Shown here: piece by piece, positions 1-14,100 of the stretch
Numbering within the stretch: the stretch's first letter is position 1
Layout: each line of letters begins with the position of its first letter
DNA from: Apus apus
Lineage: Eukaryota; Chordata; Aves; Apodiformes; Apodidae
Direction of reading: 5' to 3'
Length of the DNA: 64,000 bases
NCBI RefSeq assembly: GCF_020740795.1
Contig: NC_067282.1
Coordinates: 174,720,274-174,784,273, forward strand
The notes under the pieces: model-generated
The model's input: the letters and a program-made list of their open reading frames with translations, nothing else
Told to the model about the DNA's origin: nothing
Databases searched by the model: none
Translations under genes and position numbers: made by a program

Positions 1-3000
1 TGAAGGTCTACAGGGGTTGGTCAACGCATATTACTGTCAATGCTTGTGGCTGTCTAGCCATAGCCTTAGCAGCAGTTCAGGTTAAATGCACCTAGTTTTG
101 GAATAAAACTCGGGTCATGGAGACCTCACAGCAGTAGGAGAGCTAACAAAGAAGCTGCTAATCATTATTAGCTCATCATCTTGAAGGGACATGACCTCTG
201 ACCAAGGAGACACCAAACAGATATCCAAGACCCAGGGAAGTCAGCAGGTGTTTTCCCTCATCTTAGGACCCAGGCCCTGAAATGTTTAAGCACATGCTAA
301 ATGGAAGAATGCTATTAACCCATGATTTTTGGTACAGTTGGAATACTTAAACATCATATCTGGCATAGTGAAGATGTGCTCTTCCATCACTTTCTCCACA
401 GTGATGCAGTTCAAAGTGGCTACAAATATATATACACCTGAAAATTATGTCAACTAGAAATTAATTTAGTCTATTTTGTTTCACCAAAGTAAAAAGAGAC
501 AAGTCAAATCTGTTTTAAAACTAGTCTGGTTTCTGAGGGAGCTTGAATTGGTAACCTCAGGAAGGCCCTGACTGTGTCCCTTGAAGTGTTGCAAAGGAAA
601 GGATCCATTCTATACAGGGCAGCTTTTCAAAGGGTGCACAATTAGGGGCAGCGATGTAAAAAATTACAGAGACAAAGAAAAAGAAAGGCTTGCAAACATG
701 TGACTGAAACACCATGACTGTGAAAAGAGGGGTCTGGTCTGTCCGACTGTGTGCTGTGGTGCCCCCAATTACAGATGCAACCTGTTGGCATATCTTCAAT
801 GGATTAGCAAGAAGATTACACTCAGTGGTTCTCTGATAAATGTCTGCTTGCTTATTAACATAGCTGACATTTCCCTGCTCTGCTCAGATTTGCAGCCTGA
901 GCTAATCCGCATCCTATTTAGTTCATAGGCTAAAGTTCAAATGGAACAAATTTTTTATCCTATTTGCGTATAATTTTCCTCCCTCTTTTATGGTCAGAGT
1001 AATAGCTTCAAACCCAGAAAAAAAACCCAACAAAAACACCAAAGCAGCAGAAAACTCATTTATATTTATTCTGGAACAAAATAGCTTTTTAACTCTGAAT
1101 ACAATTTTTTCTTCTTAATCACTTTCACCTTTAGTTCTGCACAGTAGTTGTTCTTCAAATCTGCATTTTTTTCATATTCAGCCTATGGTATAGTTTCACA
1201 TATGTACCCCATTAAAGCAACAAGCATTTTTTTCAATCTCTTCCATGAGAGTAGGTATAGAACTTCACCAGATAATATGTTAGAATGCATTTTGTGTGGG
1301 ACATTGAGATAATATATCACCAACACCATTTATCACAGCCTAAATTTGCAAGTTATATATCAGAAAATGTTTAGCCTGAAGGCATGAATAGAACTTGAGG
1401 ATTTTTCTGCTGAAATGTTTGCTTCAACACTGTAAATTTTCAGAGAGCAGTAATGAATCAGGTGAATGCTTGATGTCAAGGTCTCCTTGGGACAAGCTAG
1501 AATTACCTGCCTAGATAAAAGCTGTTCTCAACTGAGCTGTATTGCAGTGGCATGACTCGGTGCTTGTCTGGGATGGAGGATCCTGGAGGATAAGACCCTC
1601 CTCTGCTTCTTTCTCCACTTTCCAAGGAAGCAAGTGCCAAACCATTAACCCTTGCACCATATTGGTCCCATCCCTGATTTTTTCCTGTGCTTCCTTTCTA
1701 ATCTGACTAATAAAATGCCATCTACCCTTCAAGCTGAGTGCTGTAGCCTTGAGCATATCCGTGATGTCCTTAGCTACACCTTTTTTTTTTTTTGGCCCAG
1801 GACTCTTGCATTGCTGGGGTGGCAATTATTGCAAGGCATGGGGTGGGTGAGAGGAAGAACTCACCAACAATGTGCCCCCCAAGACCTGCAGCTGGGACAT
1901 TCAAATGTCTTTGACTGAGTCCCTCCTTGCAGGCAGAAAGCTGAATGCTACAGACCAAGGCCCCGGTGATAGCAGGCTGTCAGCACTCAAAACCCACACA
2001 AATTTAGAGGTAATCAAATGACAGAATGACAGCTGATAGTGAACTTAACAATTTAATTTATGGATTGCCGTACAGGAAAATAACAAACGTTTAGGAAATT
2101 ATTTTTTCATAAAATAGCATTATCTATATGGGATATAATCTCAGTGTAAATTTTAACTTACTAAGTAGCTTTTATTCACTGGACTGCACAGTCTTTTGTT
2201 GACATTTGTGAAAATTCAAAAATGTCATATTTGTCACTAGAGAGTTCCTGTTTTATTCCCCATCTACACTAGAAACAAATACAGAATTACAAGGGAAGCT
2301 TTAATAAAAAATTGATACTAAGGGCTGCAAGCACTGATGCAAAGGCCATTTCCTCATCTGCATCAAGAGCTAACAATATAAAAAATTCCATGGAATTCAT
2401 GCTTAATATATTTTTCAAAAAGAACAACATATTTTACACTAGACCTAAAATAGTGTCCATAAATAATAAACCATTTGAACACATTAGATCAGTGCAGATG
2501 AGCAGAAACAGTAGCATCATAATGGCCATATGGTACAGTAGAGACCCTCCCATGTTTAGGTGATAACAGGTAAAGAAACTGATCCTTCCTCTCTTATCAC
2601 AAGTGATTTACATTGACATGGAAGAATTAAAGGCAGTGTACTCTGGCAGAGGGCATGAACTCAGACAGGCAGCACAAGTGACCAAAAAGGGAGCACATTT
2701 AAACCAAAAGAATCAATTCCCTTCACTTGTCTGTGAAGGACTTCTTACCTTTCCTTGAGAGCCATTAGTGGGACAGAAAAATAAAGCAAAGGCTCAGTTC
2801 GGGCATTTTTACTCCTTCCCTTTCTCTGCTCTTATTTTCTGTGTTCCTGGGTTTTTTTCTAGTGAGGTTCCTGGCTCTGTATGCACAATTTCTTTAGGCT
2901 TGCATTGCTTCCATATTCTCTGACCACTAAAACCAAACAATCCACTGACTAATATCCAGCATGTCTGGAAAAGCCAATAGGGGTGTTAAAAGATGATGGG

Positions 3001-3699
3001 TTGCTTGAATGAGAGGCAATTTAGAAGGACGACCTCTTGTCTTCATAAGCAAAAGTGGCTTGTTTTCCATGTAGTGGCATGCTTTTGAGCCTCCTTCTTG
3101 TCTTTCAATTATATGCTTGTCAAAGACAGAGCCAGAAGGTCAGAACTGCTTTACTCTCCTCACTATATAAATCAGCCAACCAAAACTATCACTTATTAGT
3201 GCATTTCAATTATTTATGACCCCAAACCTAGTTGAACAAATACACTCCTAAGCCTGAATCTGAAAGCTAAAAGAGAAAAAAAAGACACCATAAATCAATA
3301 GAAGTGGAGAGCACCAGACTAGGCTCCCTTAAATAGTGAGACATGTTCCTGGCATGCCTTCATTGGCCCACAAGTCATGGGGGCTGTAAGGTATCTGGCT
3401 TCCTTTACATCGTTTGAAGCATTAATTTGAAAATGCACCATCCTAATATATTTTTTAACATGCTGTTTGGATGTACAGCTGAGATACATGCAAACACTTC
3501 CACTCCTCCCAAGAAAACAGGCTGGGTTTAACTTGTGTCAGACTAGATGTGCTAGGCAGTTCAGTACCTAACTCCTGCTGAAGCCTCAAGAGGAATCAAA
3601 CCAAATATCTCATCATTTATGTCTGACTTGATCTATATGCTTGGAAAATGTCTTTGCCCAGCTCACAAAAGCAAGTGTTGGAGTTAGTCCTCCCTGTCA
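1..3699. other. AT-rich gene-free flank
   Basis: No exon, RNA gene or recognisable repeat family was found here. A 13-T run lies at about 1781-1793. A minus-strand open frame of 104 codons (1511-1825) has no recognised domain and is discussed only as an oddity. The rest looks like ordinary intergenic or very long intron sequence. Confidence 0.5.
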
Positions 3700-5200
3700 G
3701 GGAGGGCTGAACCTGGCAGGCCTAGAGCAATGACCTTGTCACAGCTCCCTGCCCCTGGAGCAAGTATCCAGGTGCTCCATTCCCACAGACCACCAGGCTA
3801 CTTGCCCCCTTGCCAGCTGGTCTGTTTAGTGGTGCCCACGGCCACGCAGTGACAGCACACCCTCATTGTGCCCCATGGGCACATGGGACTCTCACTTCTC
3901 GTCCACATTTGGCTTTCAGCTCCCTCAAACACACATGCACACAGCTCAGAGAGACCCACACCTGGGAAAATTTCTAGATACTGAGTTTGGTCACAAGCCA
4001 GGACAGGCTGCCTTCTGGCCAGTGCTTCTTTGCACAGGGCCAGATGCCCTTCTGCCTTTGTTTTCCAACACTTGTTTCTCCCCCAACCACTGTGATTTCT
4101 CCCCTTAGCTCCCCTTAACATCCCACAGGAAGTCCTGTGCAATCCCAAAATTCTCTTCGCTGCACCCCACGGCAAGCCCTGTACCTCTGGGCAGTGTCCC
4201 CAATCTGTGGCATGACCTAGAGAGCCTCTCCAGTGACTCCTGGGTGCTGGGTGTCTGGGGCTGCCCTGGGGGCAGCACTGGGGCTCCTGTCTGTGACAGA
4301 GACATTAGGGTGCACCCCACCATCGTGCTTTTGGGTCTGTGAGGGTGAGCCTTTCATGGGCTTGTGTCCCCTGTGAGGTACCAGGAGGAGCTGGGCAGTG
4401 TGGTACCTAGTTCCCCCAGCTGAGGTGTTTTTCAGGGGTGTGTGTGTAGCTTTTGCCCTGTAGCCCAACACTCCCTACCCTCCCCTATCCAAGGGCACAC
4501 CAGTAATTGGTGGCTCAGAGGGACTTCCAGTTGGATTTCGAAGGCTTATTTTGGCTGTATGCCATGGGGTGTTCTGGACCAAAGAGGTCTCATTGGAAGT
4601 CAGTTGTAATAAATTCTGTTTTGACAAGGAATGGCATGGAAAATTAGTCACAGAGGACATTCTTATGTGTGTCTCATAGATGTAATGAATATTTAAAGCT
4701 GAATGGAAATGCTTCAGTAGAAAGAAGAGGTTGTCAGGTCCTACGAAGCTTTCCAGGACAGAACAGGTTGTAACTAAACAGTTTTATTCTCCCAAACAGC
4801 AAAAGAGATTAGAAAGGTGATTCATCAATGTAGCGAGTGGTTTGGGCTTAGTGTTTCAGGTAAAAAACAGAGCAGCTTTAATGTCCTTTTCCGCAGAAAA
4901 CTCTCACTCCTCCTTGGCTTTGGTGGGAGAACCTACCTCCAAGAAAGAAAACTCAGCTGTGAAATCCAGCTCAGAAGCAGTAACTCAGTCCCTGTGCCTG
5001 CCCACAAATCCCTGCTGAGATGAGTGGATATTCCAAGGTTGGTGTTGCCATAGGAAGTGCCCTCCTGCCTTCATGGGGCACAGACCACATCCAGATCTGC
5101 AGGGTCCAGGATGAAAGGGGATCAGTTTTTAAGGGATGGTGGATTTTCTTATGACACTGCAGGAGAGGGAAGCTCTTTGCATGATGTGCCCAGGAGGTAT
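3700..5200. other. GC-richer block without a recognised gene
   Basis: Base composition rises clearly above the flanks, most strongly at about 3700-4500. Short overlapping open frames occur on both strands, as expected from fewer stop codons in GC-rich DNA. None shows a domain, a conserved-looking motif or convincing splice boundaries. It could be a decayed repeat or a local GC hill. Confidence 0.4.
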
Positions 5201-8200
5201 CCATAGACCCTGGGGAGACAGTGTAGGGCCCAGGATGGGGTACACAGCTCTAACCAAAAACCTCTGGGGCATGCACATGCTTCACAGGCTCAGCTTAGTG
5301 CTGGTCAAGGGTTGGACTCCATCTTTTACATTTTCCTAACATTAGATACCTCTATAGATCATCAGGCTTACTTCTTGTGCTTTTGTTATGAGGGCTGTTT
5401 ATGTTACTTGCTTGTCTTGGGTTCTGCTTCTTTTGTCTCTTCTCATGATGATTGCAAGGTTAGGTTCATGCTGTGTTTCTGTTCATTTTTTCTGGGGAAT
5501 ATTCCTACTTCTGAACTGCTTTGCTTTGAAAGAAACCCCAGAAAGCTGCTCATCAGGAACAGCACCATGTCCTCCTCTCTGCTCCTAACCAAGTGCTCAC
5601 AGTTGCTCTTCAGCCTGTGAGGTAGGCAAGGTCTGTGGGTCTAGGGCATGCTGCTCTTCCTGGCCTTTTCCTGTGGCCATCCTGATGCTGTTTGGTCCAT
5701 CTCACTGGTCACACCACCTGAAATCAAAATAGGCCTCTTTATCTCCTTGTTCATTTAAATGCATACAGACTAATGCAGTGGGTGTTTAAAGTAATGGCAG
5801 CCAGCAGAACAGGTGTTTAGGACCTGAGCACTGGCCTATCATTAAAATACCTCCTCTGGGACACTGCAGACCTCTGGGATGTTTTGGCTTATTAAGAAAG
5901 TGTTGAACTACTGTCTCCCTCTATCCAGGCTAAAATAATGCAAACTTGCTACTGATCCCAAATATTGCAGCCAGCAGTGTGGCTTTCTCATTCCCGCTAT
6001 TGTTTCTGGATCTTCAGACTACTTTATTTTGGCTCCTGTAGGCAAGTGACTTCGAGTAGAAAGAATGAAATATCTCATGTTGTGGTATACTGAGATCTTG
6101 ATTTATTCCAAGTACCTACAGGTACTCTTGACTTTACCTTGTAATTTCTTAATTATAACATATGAAGTTTTTCACTCTGATTTCCTCTTATATACTTGTT
6201 TTCTAGATAAGAGATCATTCAGGGTGCTTAGATCAATAATTTCAAGTATACAGGATGGATCTGGGTGCACACACCTCCTTGAAATGAGTAGCAACTGTGT
6301 TTCTAATTTAATTGAGTGATTCTGAAAAATTGCAGTTATTTTTAACAAAGGAATTATTTCCTTTTAGAGCATAAATCATCTGTAACGTGGAAAGCTGCAG
6401 CACAGAAGCCAGCTCCAAGCTACACCAATTCTCACCAGAAGCAAATCTAGCAGTGTGTGTTCTATATTTCTTTGGTTAATAATGTGAATTAAGTTGCATT
6501 TGGTAAATACAAAGATGTGTCTTGCAAAACTTTTCCGAACATCTCACTTAGAGTGTAATAAACTGTGTGTTGTTTGCTAGTTTTGTGGCTCCTCTAAGTT
6601 TGTGATTGTATGGTACGAGAAAAATCGATATCTCATTTCTCACATCAGCCAGATGGATAGGCCAGGCAAGGGCTTCATCCAAGGCTTTGTGCCATTCTGA
6701 CAGGGAAAAAGCATGTTTTCCCTATTTCAAGCTCTACTGTTTACAAATGACTATTGACAGCTTAGCAGTACTGTCTCCAGGTAAGAAATATGACGGTAGA
6801 GCTTTAAAGTCTTGCTGGCTCTGCTGTATTTCTTAGCCCTCTTCATTTGCCAAGAACAGTGATAAATTCTTAAAGTGGTTCTTCCTTTTGCATATGCTTG
6901 CTAAATGTTGAGATTAGCCAAGGAATAAAGGAGATGTTCTGAATTTATGCTCAACCTGACTTATGCTTATCCTCACAAAAAAAGGTGTCATGAGATTTTG
7001 GCTTACAAAAACCTGGCAAGAACACTTCTGTGCTTTCTGATGAAATTAGTTTCCCTGTATGGCACAGCTCTTTATATCTGATGCAGAACAGGTTGGTGAA
7101 GAATCAACTGACAGCAGAAGCAGTGTTTTTTTCTGCTCTGTGGATGTCATCAAACAAATGCAAATATCAGGTAATTTTTAATACCAGATTAGGGAGAATG
7201 TTAATGTTGGTAAAAAAATATCTTCAAGTTAGAAGAGAGCTGAAAAAAGTTATATTTTGCAATACACTCACTAATAAAATTAAAAACATTATTAGTGAAA
7301 GCATTGATTTTCTACTTGTATGTACAATATATCATAATCACATACAAAAAAGAGCATTAAAAGATAATAGGAACTTATGATTGCCAAGTGAATCACTCAT
7401 GGCATGGAAATGCCAAGTAAGGATTATCCATTTAGCTCTGGTTGGCCATCCCACTCACAGTTATTATTACACATTATTTTTCCATAGGGAGGCACTGCAT
7501 GGCAAAAAGAAACTACATTCAGTTGCCTGATTCAAGTTCTTTTGTAAAACCTCTGTATTAAAAGCAGTTGAGTGTATGAAGAATCCTCCGTGACAGTTTC
7601 CTCATAACTATGTCACTGCCTATGAAGTGTTTATGAAGTTGGCTTCAAGGAAAGTTAGTGCTACCACTTAGTACATTTAAAGCATTATCAATATGGCCAA
7701 CCTTCCCTGTGATAGAAGAAATTTAAAATTCATGTGCAAGTGCTCAGTTTTCCACGTCACCATCAAGAATGCTACAGAGGCAGCACAACTCAAAAAGAGA
7801 ATTTGTGTGCAAATGCAGGCTTGTCATGTGCTGGTGAAAACAACACAATACAAATGAGGTCTGTGTTACAATTTTATATTAAACTCTCCTAAATTGCAGA
7901 CCAAACTAAGCTCTCTGATGATCCCCAAATCTCAGGATGGGTCTGCCGTCTGCTTGCCACATCCAGTTCTTTCAGACCTTGAGGCCTCTGAGGAAGCCAG
8001 TCTTTGTGCAGACCCAGCATGACAATGATCTGCCCTAGGCTGAGTGTGGTTACTCTGGGGCCTTGTCGACACAGCTCCACACCACTGTGTTTTTTCACAA
8101 TGCAACTTTGCAAGCTCCAGTGCTTGGTCCTTCATTTCCCTTTGAGCTGTCAGGTTCAAAATTGTGAACTAAAACCAGGAGGCTCGAACCTAAGGCAATG

Positions 8201-10903
8201 TTCTTGTTGGTCTCAGAGAATGAAACCAGGAGCAGACAATGATACAGTCTTCCTTGGTGTCTACACAAAACTATGTGGGACCACATAAAACTTCTTAAAT
8301 GATTAAGAGAAAAGTATGGAAACCAAGTTTTTGTTTGCAAAATTAAATACAGTAAGGCATGGATCCATTTTAATTCCATTTGTAACTTCTGAAGTGTAGC
8401 TGATTCAGACAAAAGGTTCTGTTTTGGCTGATACCAGTTGAAAGCTCAAAATCAATGACACTACACATCTACATAGGCAAAGACAGAACATAATGTTCCC
8501 AAGTGTACTTTTTGAAGCTTACTTTTCTTGAAAATATATTGCACTGCTCTTTCAGAAATGGAATTTAAAAGTGCAAAGGAACAACTTTTGCACAACTCAT
8601 TTTTAGCTGGTCTAACTTGAAGACAGAAATTGGAGTTAAGGAAAGAGTACAAACCATGATACAAAAGCAATGCTCCTTGCTTGCCCGGACAATTGCATGC
8701 TCAGATTGCACTTAAAATTTCTCAGGGAATGTACATATTGAGATGAAATATTGGTTTAGCATAATGGCAGCATGGAGATACAGCTATAAGCAAATTTTAT
8801 GAAGCATAAATCAGTACCTGAGCACCGAGCTAGAGTAGTCTAGTATACAATTTATATATAATCACTAATTATAATATTTTACTTGACAATATATCATCAC
8901 TCATGTGGGTAGCTATAAGCTATTTTTTCCACCCATAACCATACAACTTGTGCACAAGGTAACAACTGCTGAAAACTGACAAACATACATAAGAAAAAGG
9001 ATATTTTTCTTATTTGTAATTCTGTACCCATTTGAGAAACTGCACCTTCTCACTACAACCCAGGACACTGAACAGTATTTTTTTTCCAAGGAATTTATTT
9101 TTTATCAAGGCAAGGCCAGCAGAGGCTCAGAGAAGAAGATGCAGCAGCCAAGAACTGAGTTACAGTTTGCATTCAGCATGTTAATTCAATGTTGTTTTTT
9201 TCTCTAAAAAATAAACACCTGAAAACACTGTAAGCAATGATGAGGTGGCTGTGAGGGAGAAACTTGACAACCTTGGAACAAGTGACCAATTACTATGAAG
9301 GAGGAAAGGCTTACAGTTCAACATTCTGCTGTGACTTGTTTCCTAAACTGTTGGCCATCTTGATCAGTTAATTTTCAGTGTTTCCCAGCATGTGCCCTCA
9401 TCCTCAACCTGCAGCTTAGAGCATTGCCTCTGGAATTGTGCTCTGCAGGACAAGTGCCAGCACTTTCACTTTGGGCTCACAGCTTGTCAGTGGCTCACAA
9501 ATGTCTGCTGGCATCAGCTGCAGATGTGATCCTTGCTGCAACTGTTGCTCCCTTGGCTGAAGGGGTCCTTCTGATCTCCCATGTTACATCCTTTTTCTTC
9601 CTCTCCCAAGTCTAAGTGGGTCAGGGCATGGCACAACCATTTGGTCCAAGTGTCCAACAGCATTTGAGGTCTATCTCAGATCAGCCTTACAGGGTTTTGG
9701 GTTGTGGGGTTTTTTTTGTTTGGTTTGGGCTTTGTTTGTTTGGTTGGTTTTGTTTGTTTGTTTGTTTTTTCCCCGGAAGGAATATGTCTTTCCACTTAAC
9801 ATTATGATTCAGTTGCAGCAACTCCAGCTAGTTGGATTTGCTTCAGCCAGACCTACTGGACCTCACTGCCCAGAGAGTTAGTGTGGTGTCAGCTCACCTG
9901 CCTTGCTGTCCTCTCATCTCACTGGCACTTGCTGTGGTCTTCTGGCCACAGTTTATTCTAGCAATATCAGCCACATCTACTATTACTGCTAGAAGTTTGC
10001 TGTGGGAGGGATTTGCACAGCTCCCTCTTGGTAACTTACCCAGATAACAGTGGCTGAAGTGGTTGTGAGGTGAGTGTGCACAGCAGGTGCAGGCACAATA
10101 CACGAAACTGCATCCTGGAAAAGTGGTTGCCCAAAATTGGTAACACCATGAGGAAAGCAGAAATGGTGAAGTTTACTTGAGAAAACTAGCATCTGAATTG
10201 AACAGCAGATAGGCAATTACCAGGGGATTTATGACAGCAGGAAGAGTTAGCCTGGAAAGAAATCTCTAGGAAGTGTTAGAAGTTGTGACCTGGGAGTGGC
10301 ATGAGGGAAACAGCAGCCACCAAAGTCAGGGCTGGTGCTGCCAGCAGCCTACCTGTGCCGGATGGTGTGAGCAGCCCACAGGCTCTGGTAGGATGTGGGG
10401 GGCTTGTGGTGTGTGTTGTCACTGGTGGGCACATTAGAGAGCAGGGTGCACAGAGAGTGCCCATGTCACCGCAAGGAGAGCCACAAGTTGGGGAACCAGC
10501 ACCCCAGCACAGGGGGATGCACTTAACCATGCATACATGTATGTGGGCTTCTTTGGGATTTTGGGGGACTAGTCATGGAAAAGCACTTAGAAATGTCTAG
10601 GTTTATCAACATTTGCCAAGTGTCTTGAATTGTGATTTACCTACTATGACACTGATAGCAATCCTGAATATGTAGTTGAATGCCTGCCAGTTAGTTAGGT
10701 GCTTCTAATAATCAGACAAATGTTTCTTATCCCATCTGGCATAGCTTGAAGAGCAAAGCTCTTCAAGAGCAGAACTTCCCTGTGGGGAACTCCACACCTG
10801 TCACCCATGTTGTGACTTCACAAACCCTGGAGTCATGGCACGGGGTTGAGAAGATGACCTTGCAATTGAAGTTTCTGACACCAGCAGCTCCCACTCTTCC
10901 CTC
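5201..10903. other. Gene-free upstream region of ARRDC5
   Basis: No coding exon was recognised. The stretch includes a TTTG-rich microsatellite near 9.7 kb and a purine-biased segment at about 10280-10560. The ARRDC5 promoter and any 5' UTR exon should lie toward the right-hand end, but no TATA box or CpG-island-like promoter stands out. Confidence 0.45.
9705..9772. repeat. TTTG-rich microsatellite
   Basis: A T/G-only stretch is built mostly of TTTG units, with some TTGG variants, and ends in a short T run before CCCC. The opposite strand reads as CAAA repeats. The interruptions mean that the array is imperfect. Confidence 0.85.
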
Positions 10904-11156
10904 ATGTCAATAGTGGGAGCAATTAACCTGGTGCTGCCCAAGACTGAGGTGCATTTAGCTGGTTCCAGCATAGATGGGCAACTGGTTCTGAACCTCAGCA
11001 GTTCCCTGAAGGAGCCTGTTGTGAAGGTGGAGCTCGAGGGAAGAGGCTACTTGAGGTGGCTTGAGGAGGATAATCCTGACCTGGACTATGAGAAGACTAC
11101 AGCTTACACCAACAAGGCTGTCTACATCTACGCATCTAAGATTTTCCACATAGAAG
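10904..11156 (+). CDS. ARRDC5: ARRDC5 coding exon 1
   Basis: This exon encodes residues 1-84 plus the first base of codon 85. ATG at 10904 is chosen because the protein then opens MSIVGAINLVLP, in register with the ARRDC5 N-terminus. The start context is weak, with C at -3 and T at +4. The donor is GAAG|gtaaaa at 11156/11157. The exon holds the first arrestin_N strands, including AGSSIDGQLVL (19-29) and VVKVELEGRGY (39-49). Reading past the donor continues open for about 60 codons, but that extension has no arrestin similarity and is intronic. Confidence 0.88.
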
Positions 11157-14100
11157 GTAAAACAAGGTACTGGTTAACTGATCAGCATCTGAGTGTGTGC
11201 TATGCAAGGTGGAGTCAGACCTTGTCCAGTGGGGAGGAAGTTTTCCTTTTCCCAATGTCCGTGTGCTCTGTTTGTCTCCCATGGCATACTCCATTTCACT
11301 GCATCATACAGCAACCAGGGCTATGCAATGATCAGTAGTCTTGTACAGAAAGCAGTATTTGAGCATGTGAGCAGCCCCCCACGAGCTAGTGGCTGTTTCT
11401 GTGAAGTGAACATTCATTGCACAGAAATCTACCACAACCTGCCTAGCAACAGGTAGGAAACTTCTAGTCACAAGCACATCAGTGAAGCATTCTTTGGTCA
11501 TCTAAAATACTTACGTTTTTACTTATGTGCCAGCAAGTATCCACTGTGTATACAAGCTTCACTATATTTGTAACTATAATAAAGGCATTTTTCAGTTACT
11601 GCTGTATCTTTACTGAGAGACAAGAAAAATGTGAGACATAAACTAGAAACACCTGCAAAAGTGTGATTATTTCACTGAAGTACAGAATCAGAGAAAGGTT
11701 GAGGTTGGAAAGGAACTCTGGAGATCATCTACTCCCAACCTCCCTGCTCAAGCAGGGCTACATACAGCCAGTTGCCCAGGTCCATATACCAATGGCTTTT
11801 CAATTTCTCAAAGGAAGGAGACTCCACAACCTCTCTGGGCAACAGGTTTCCAGAGGCAACCTCCTGAATTTCACTTTGTGCCTATTGCTTCTTGTCATGT
11901 CAATGAAAAGAGACTGGCTCTATCTTTGCACATTCCCTTCAGATATTATGCACTCCAGCATGCATACATATAAATGCAGAGCTAAATTTGAAATGTACAG
12001 ATTGATTAAAAGGATTAAAGTGAGTGGGATATAATAACCACCTAAGACAGTGAATTGTTTCAGGGGATGCTCAAGGCAAACAAAAACCTCCTGGGAGCTG
12101 CAGTCCCCTTTATCAGCTTCTCTTTCATAGGCTCTGCTGGGAACCCTGAAAATTTAGTTTACATATCGTAAGTGGTCACTGTCCTAGATTGGTTTAGTAT
12201 TAAAGTGAGACCGTGCCCATGTATGTAAAATGGCCTTTGAGGTACAGCCTACAGTGGCCAGGCTTTATTTTCTCTTAAGTCTACAGGCTTGAAGGCTCTG
12301 CCTTACCCAAAGGTCATTACACATGCATTAGGGTCTTAGCCTTGATGTACTGCAGCATGCTGCTCCTTCCTGTAGGCTACCAGATGTCACAGCCCTGAAA
12401 GAAAAGAGGGAGGAAGACTGAGTGTTGGAAAAATTATTTTTTTTCCATTATAAGAACAAGCACTTGTGAAGCAACTCAGTTCTGGATTTTTTCGGCTGAA
12501 GTTCAAATTGGTGTTGCTTAAAAGATACACTTGAATCTGTATTCTGCCACCTACACGTATCTTTGTGTTTTCAAAAGAGCTGAGCACCCACCTCCATCAA
12601 GACTTGTCAATGCAGTACAGTTTAATAACAGATTTTTACTACTGTAAGTCAGTCTTTTTCCTCCTTCTTCAGCATTGATTACATCTCTGTATAAGTACCC
12701 TAACAAGTCCAAGAAAGTCATTTTGAAACATGAAAGAACATAAGAACCCGACCTTTCTTACCCTGAATACTCTGTGCCCCCCGCTGCTGTTGGCGTATGA
12801 GGGATGTATGTTTGAACAGATTGCTGCCTGTGTCAACTTCTGACACTCAGCTGCTAATATGCTACTATCTAGTATTTGATGTTACCACATGCCATACTTG
12901 GGTCACATTTGATGTCTCTGCAAGAAGTGTACATACATCTGCTGATATATTTCTTTTTAACCCTGGTAAGCCCTGCCACTGCACAAGAAACTCCGTGAGA
13001 TAAAGACTGTTGGAGGAAGTGACTCATGGCAGTCATCAAATATGACTGGTAGCAGCTCTAGGATAATTAGATCCAGAATAGAAAAAGAATGTCAGTGCTA
13101 CCAGGGATAACCATCCCATCACCAGCAGAAACCTACCAGTCAGAGCAAACCAGAGACAGGAGCTCATAATGCTACAGGCAGTTTTAAACTCTTCCAGGAC
13201 TGCTATGCATCCTCAGTCACACCCCAGGACACCTCTTGTGTCCTTCTGAGAAAGGTCATCCCTCAAGACACTCCTACCAGCAGCCTCTGCACTTTCCTCA
13301 CAGCTGCAGCCATCATCTCCATTGCTGGGAAATACAAGGTGGAACACTTTTTGAATTAGGTAACACAATAAATTTTATGAAATTGACTTAGACTTTCCAG
13401 AGTGACTGAAGTTCTCAGCTTCTGCTGAAAACAAAGTGCGTGGTAACCCAAGGGACATCCAGGGAGCAAACTCTTGGTAGCACCCTCCCACCTCTGCAGC
13501 TGTTGGGAAACTGTCTACTGTGTAATTCATTCTGTTGCCTGGTTTCAGGGGACTATGGTTTTTGGAGCCCACATAGAGGGCAGGTGCTTCTGTGCACAGA
13601 AGAAAGTTAAGCACAGTTTTTGCAAGCTAAAACTGGCACAATTCAAAGAAGTCTCTTTAGAAGTGATGTAAAACAAGCCAGAGAAAGTGGGATTACAGCT
13701 GTACACAGAATTAGGTGTCTGCAAGCCTTTTTGTACCACAGCACCTACTTCAGCCCTGCACACAAAGCCAGGCTCTCAGGCCATAGCTGCAGTAGGGATT
13801 GAGAAATTTGAATTCTCAGTATATCCCCACATCGTGCTGGGGCTGCAAAACAGACCACCCACACCAGAATGACCCAACTGCAATTCATCCCAGGAAGGAA
13901 ACAGTAATTTCTTTCGAAATTAAATGGCAGATCTGCTCACAGTTATAAGTCCTTCCTTCTACCAAAACAAGAACATTGCCAAAAGGGCTTAAAGACAACA
14001 TCATGTGAGATAAGAGCCTGGGAAAATCAGGTTTCCACAAACTGTCAGTACACAGAACATGTCTTTCTTGTTTTGTAGTTACCTAAGAGGCTGATGAATT

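Noticed and set aside
1-10903. Expected NELL2 exons (the neighbour of TMEM117 in mammals)
   Set aside because: No cysteine-patterned EGF-like or VWC exon with splice sites could be seen. It may lie outside the window.
11157-11338. Extension of the ARRDC5 exon 1 frame to a stop at 11338
   Set aside because: A good GT donor at 11157 and a phase-matched exon 2 explain the gene. The extension carries no arrestin sequence.
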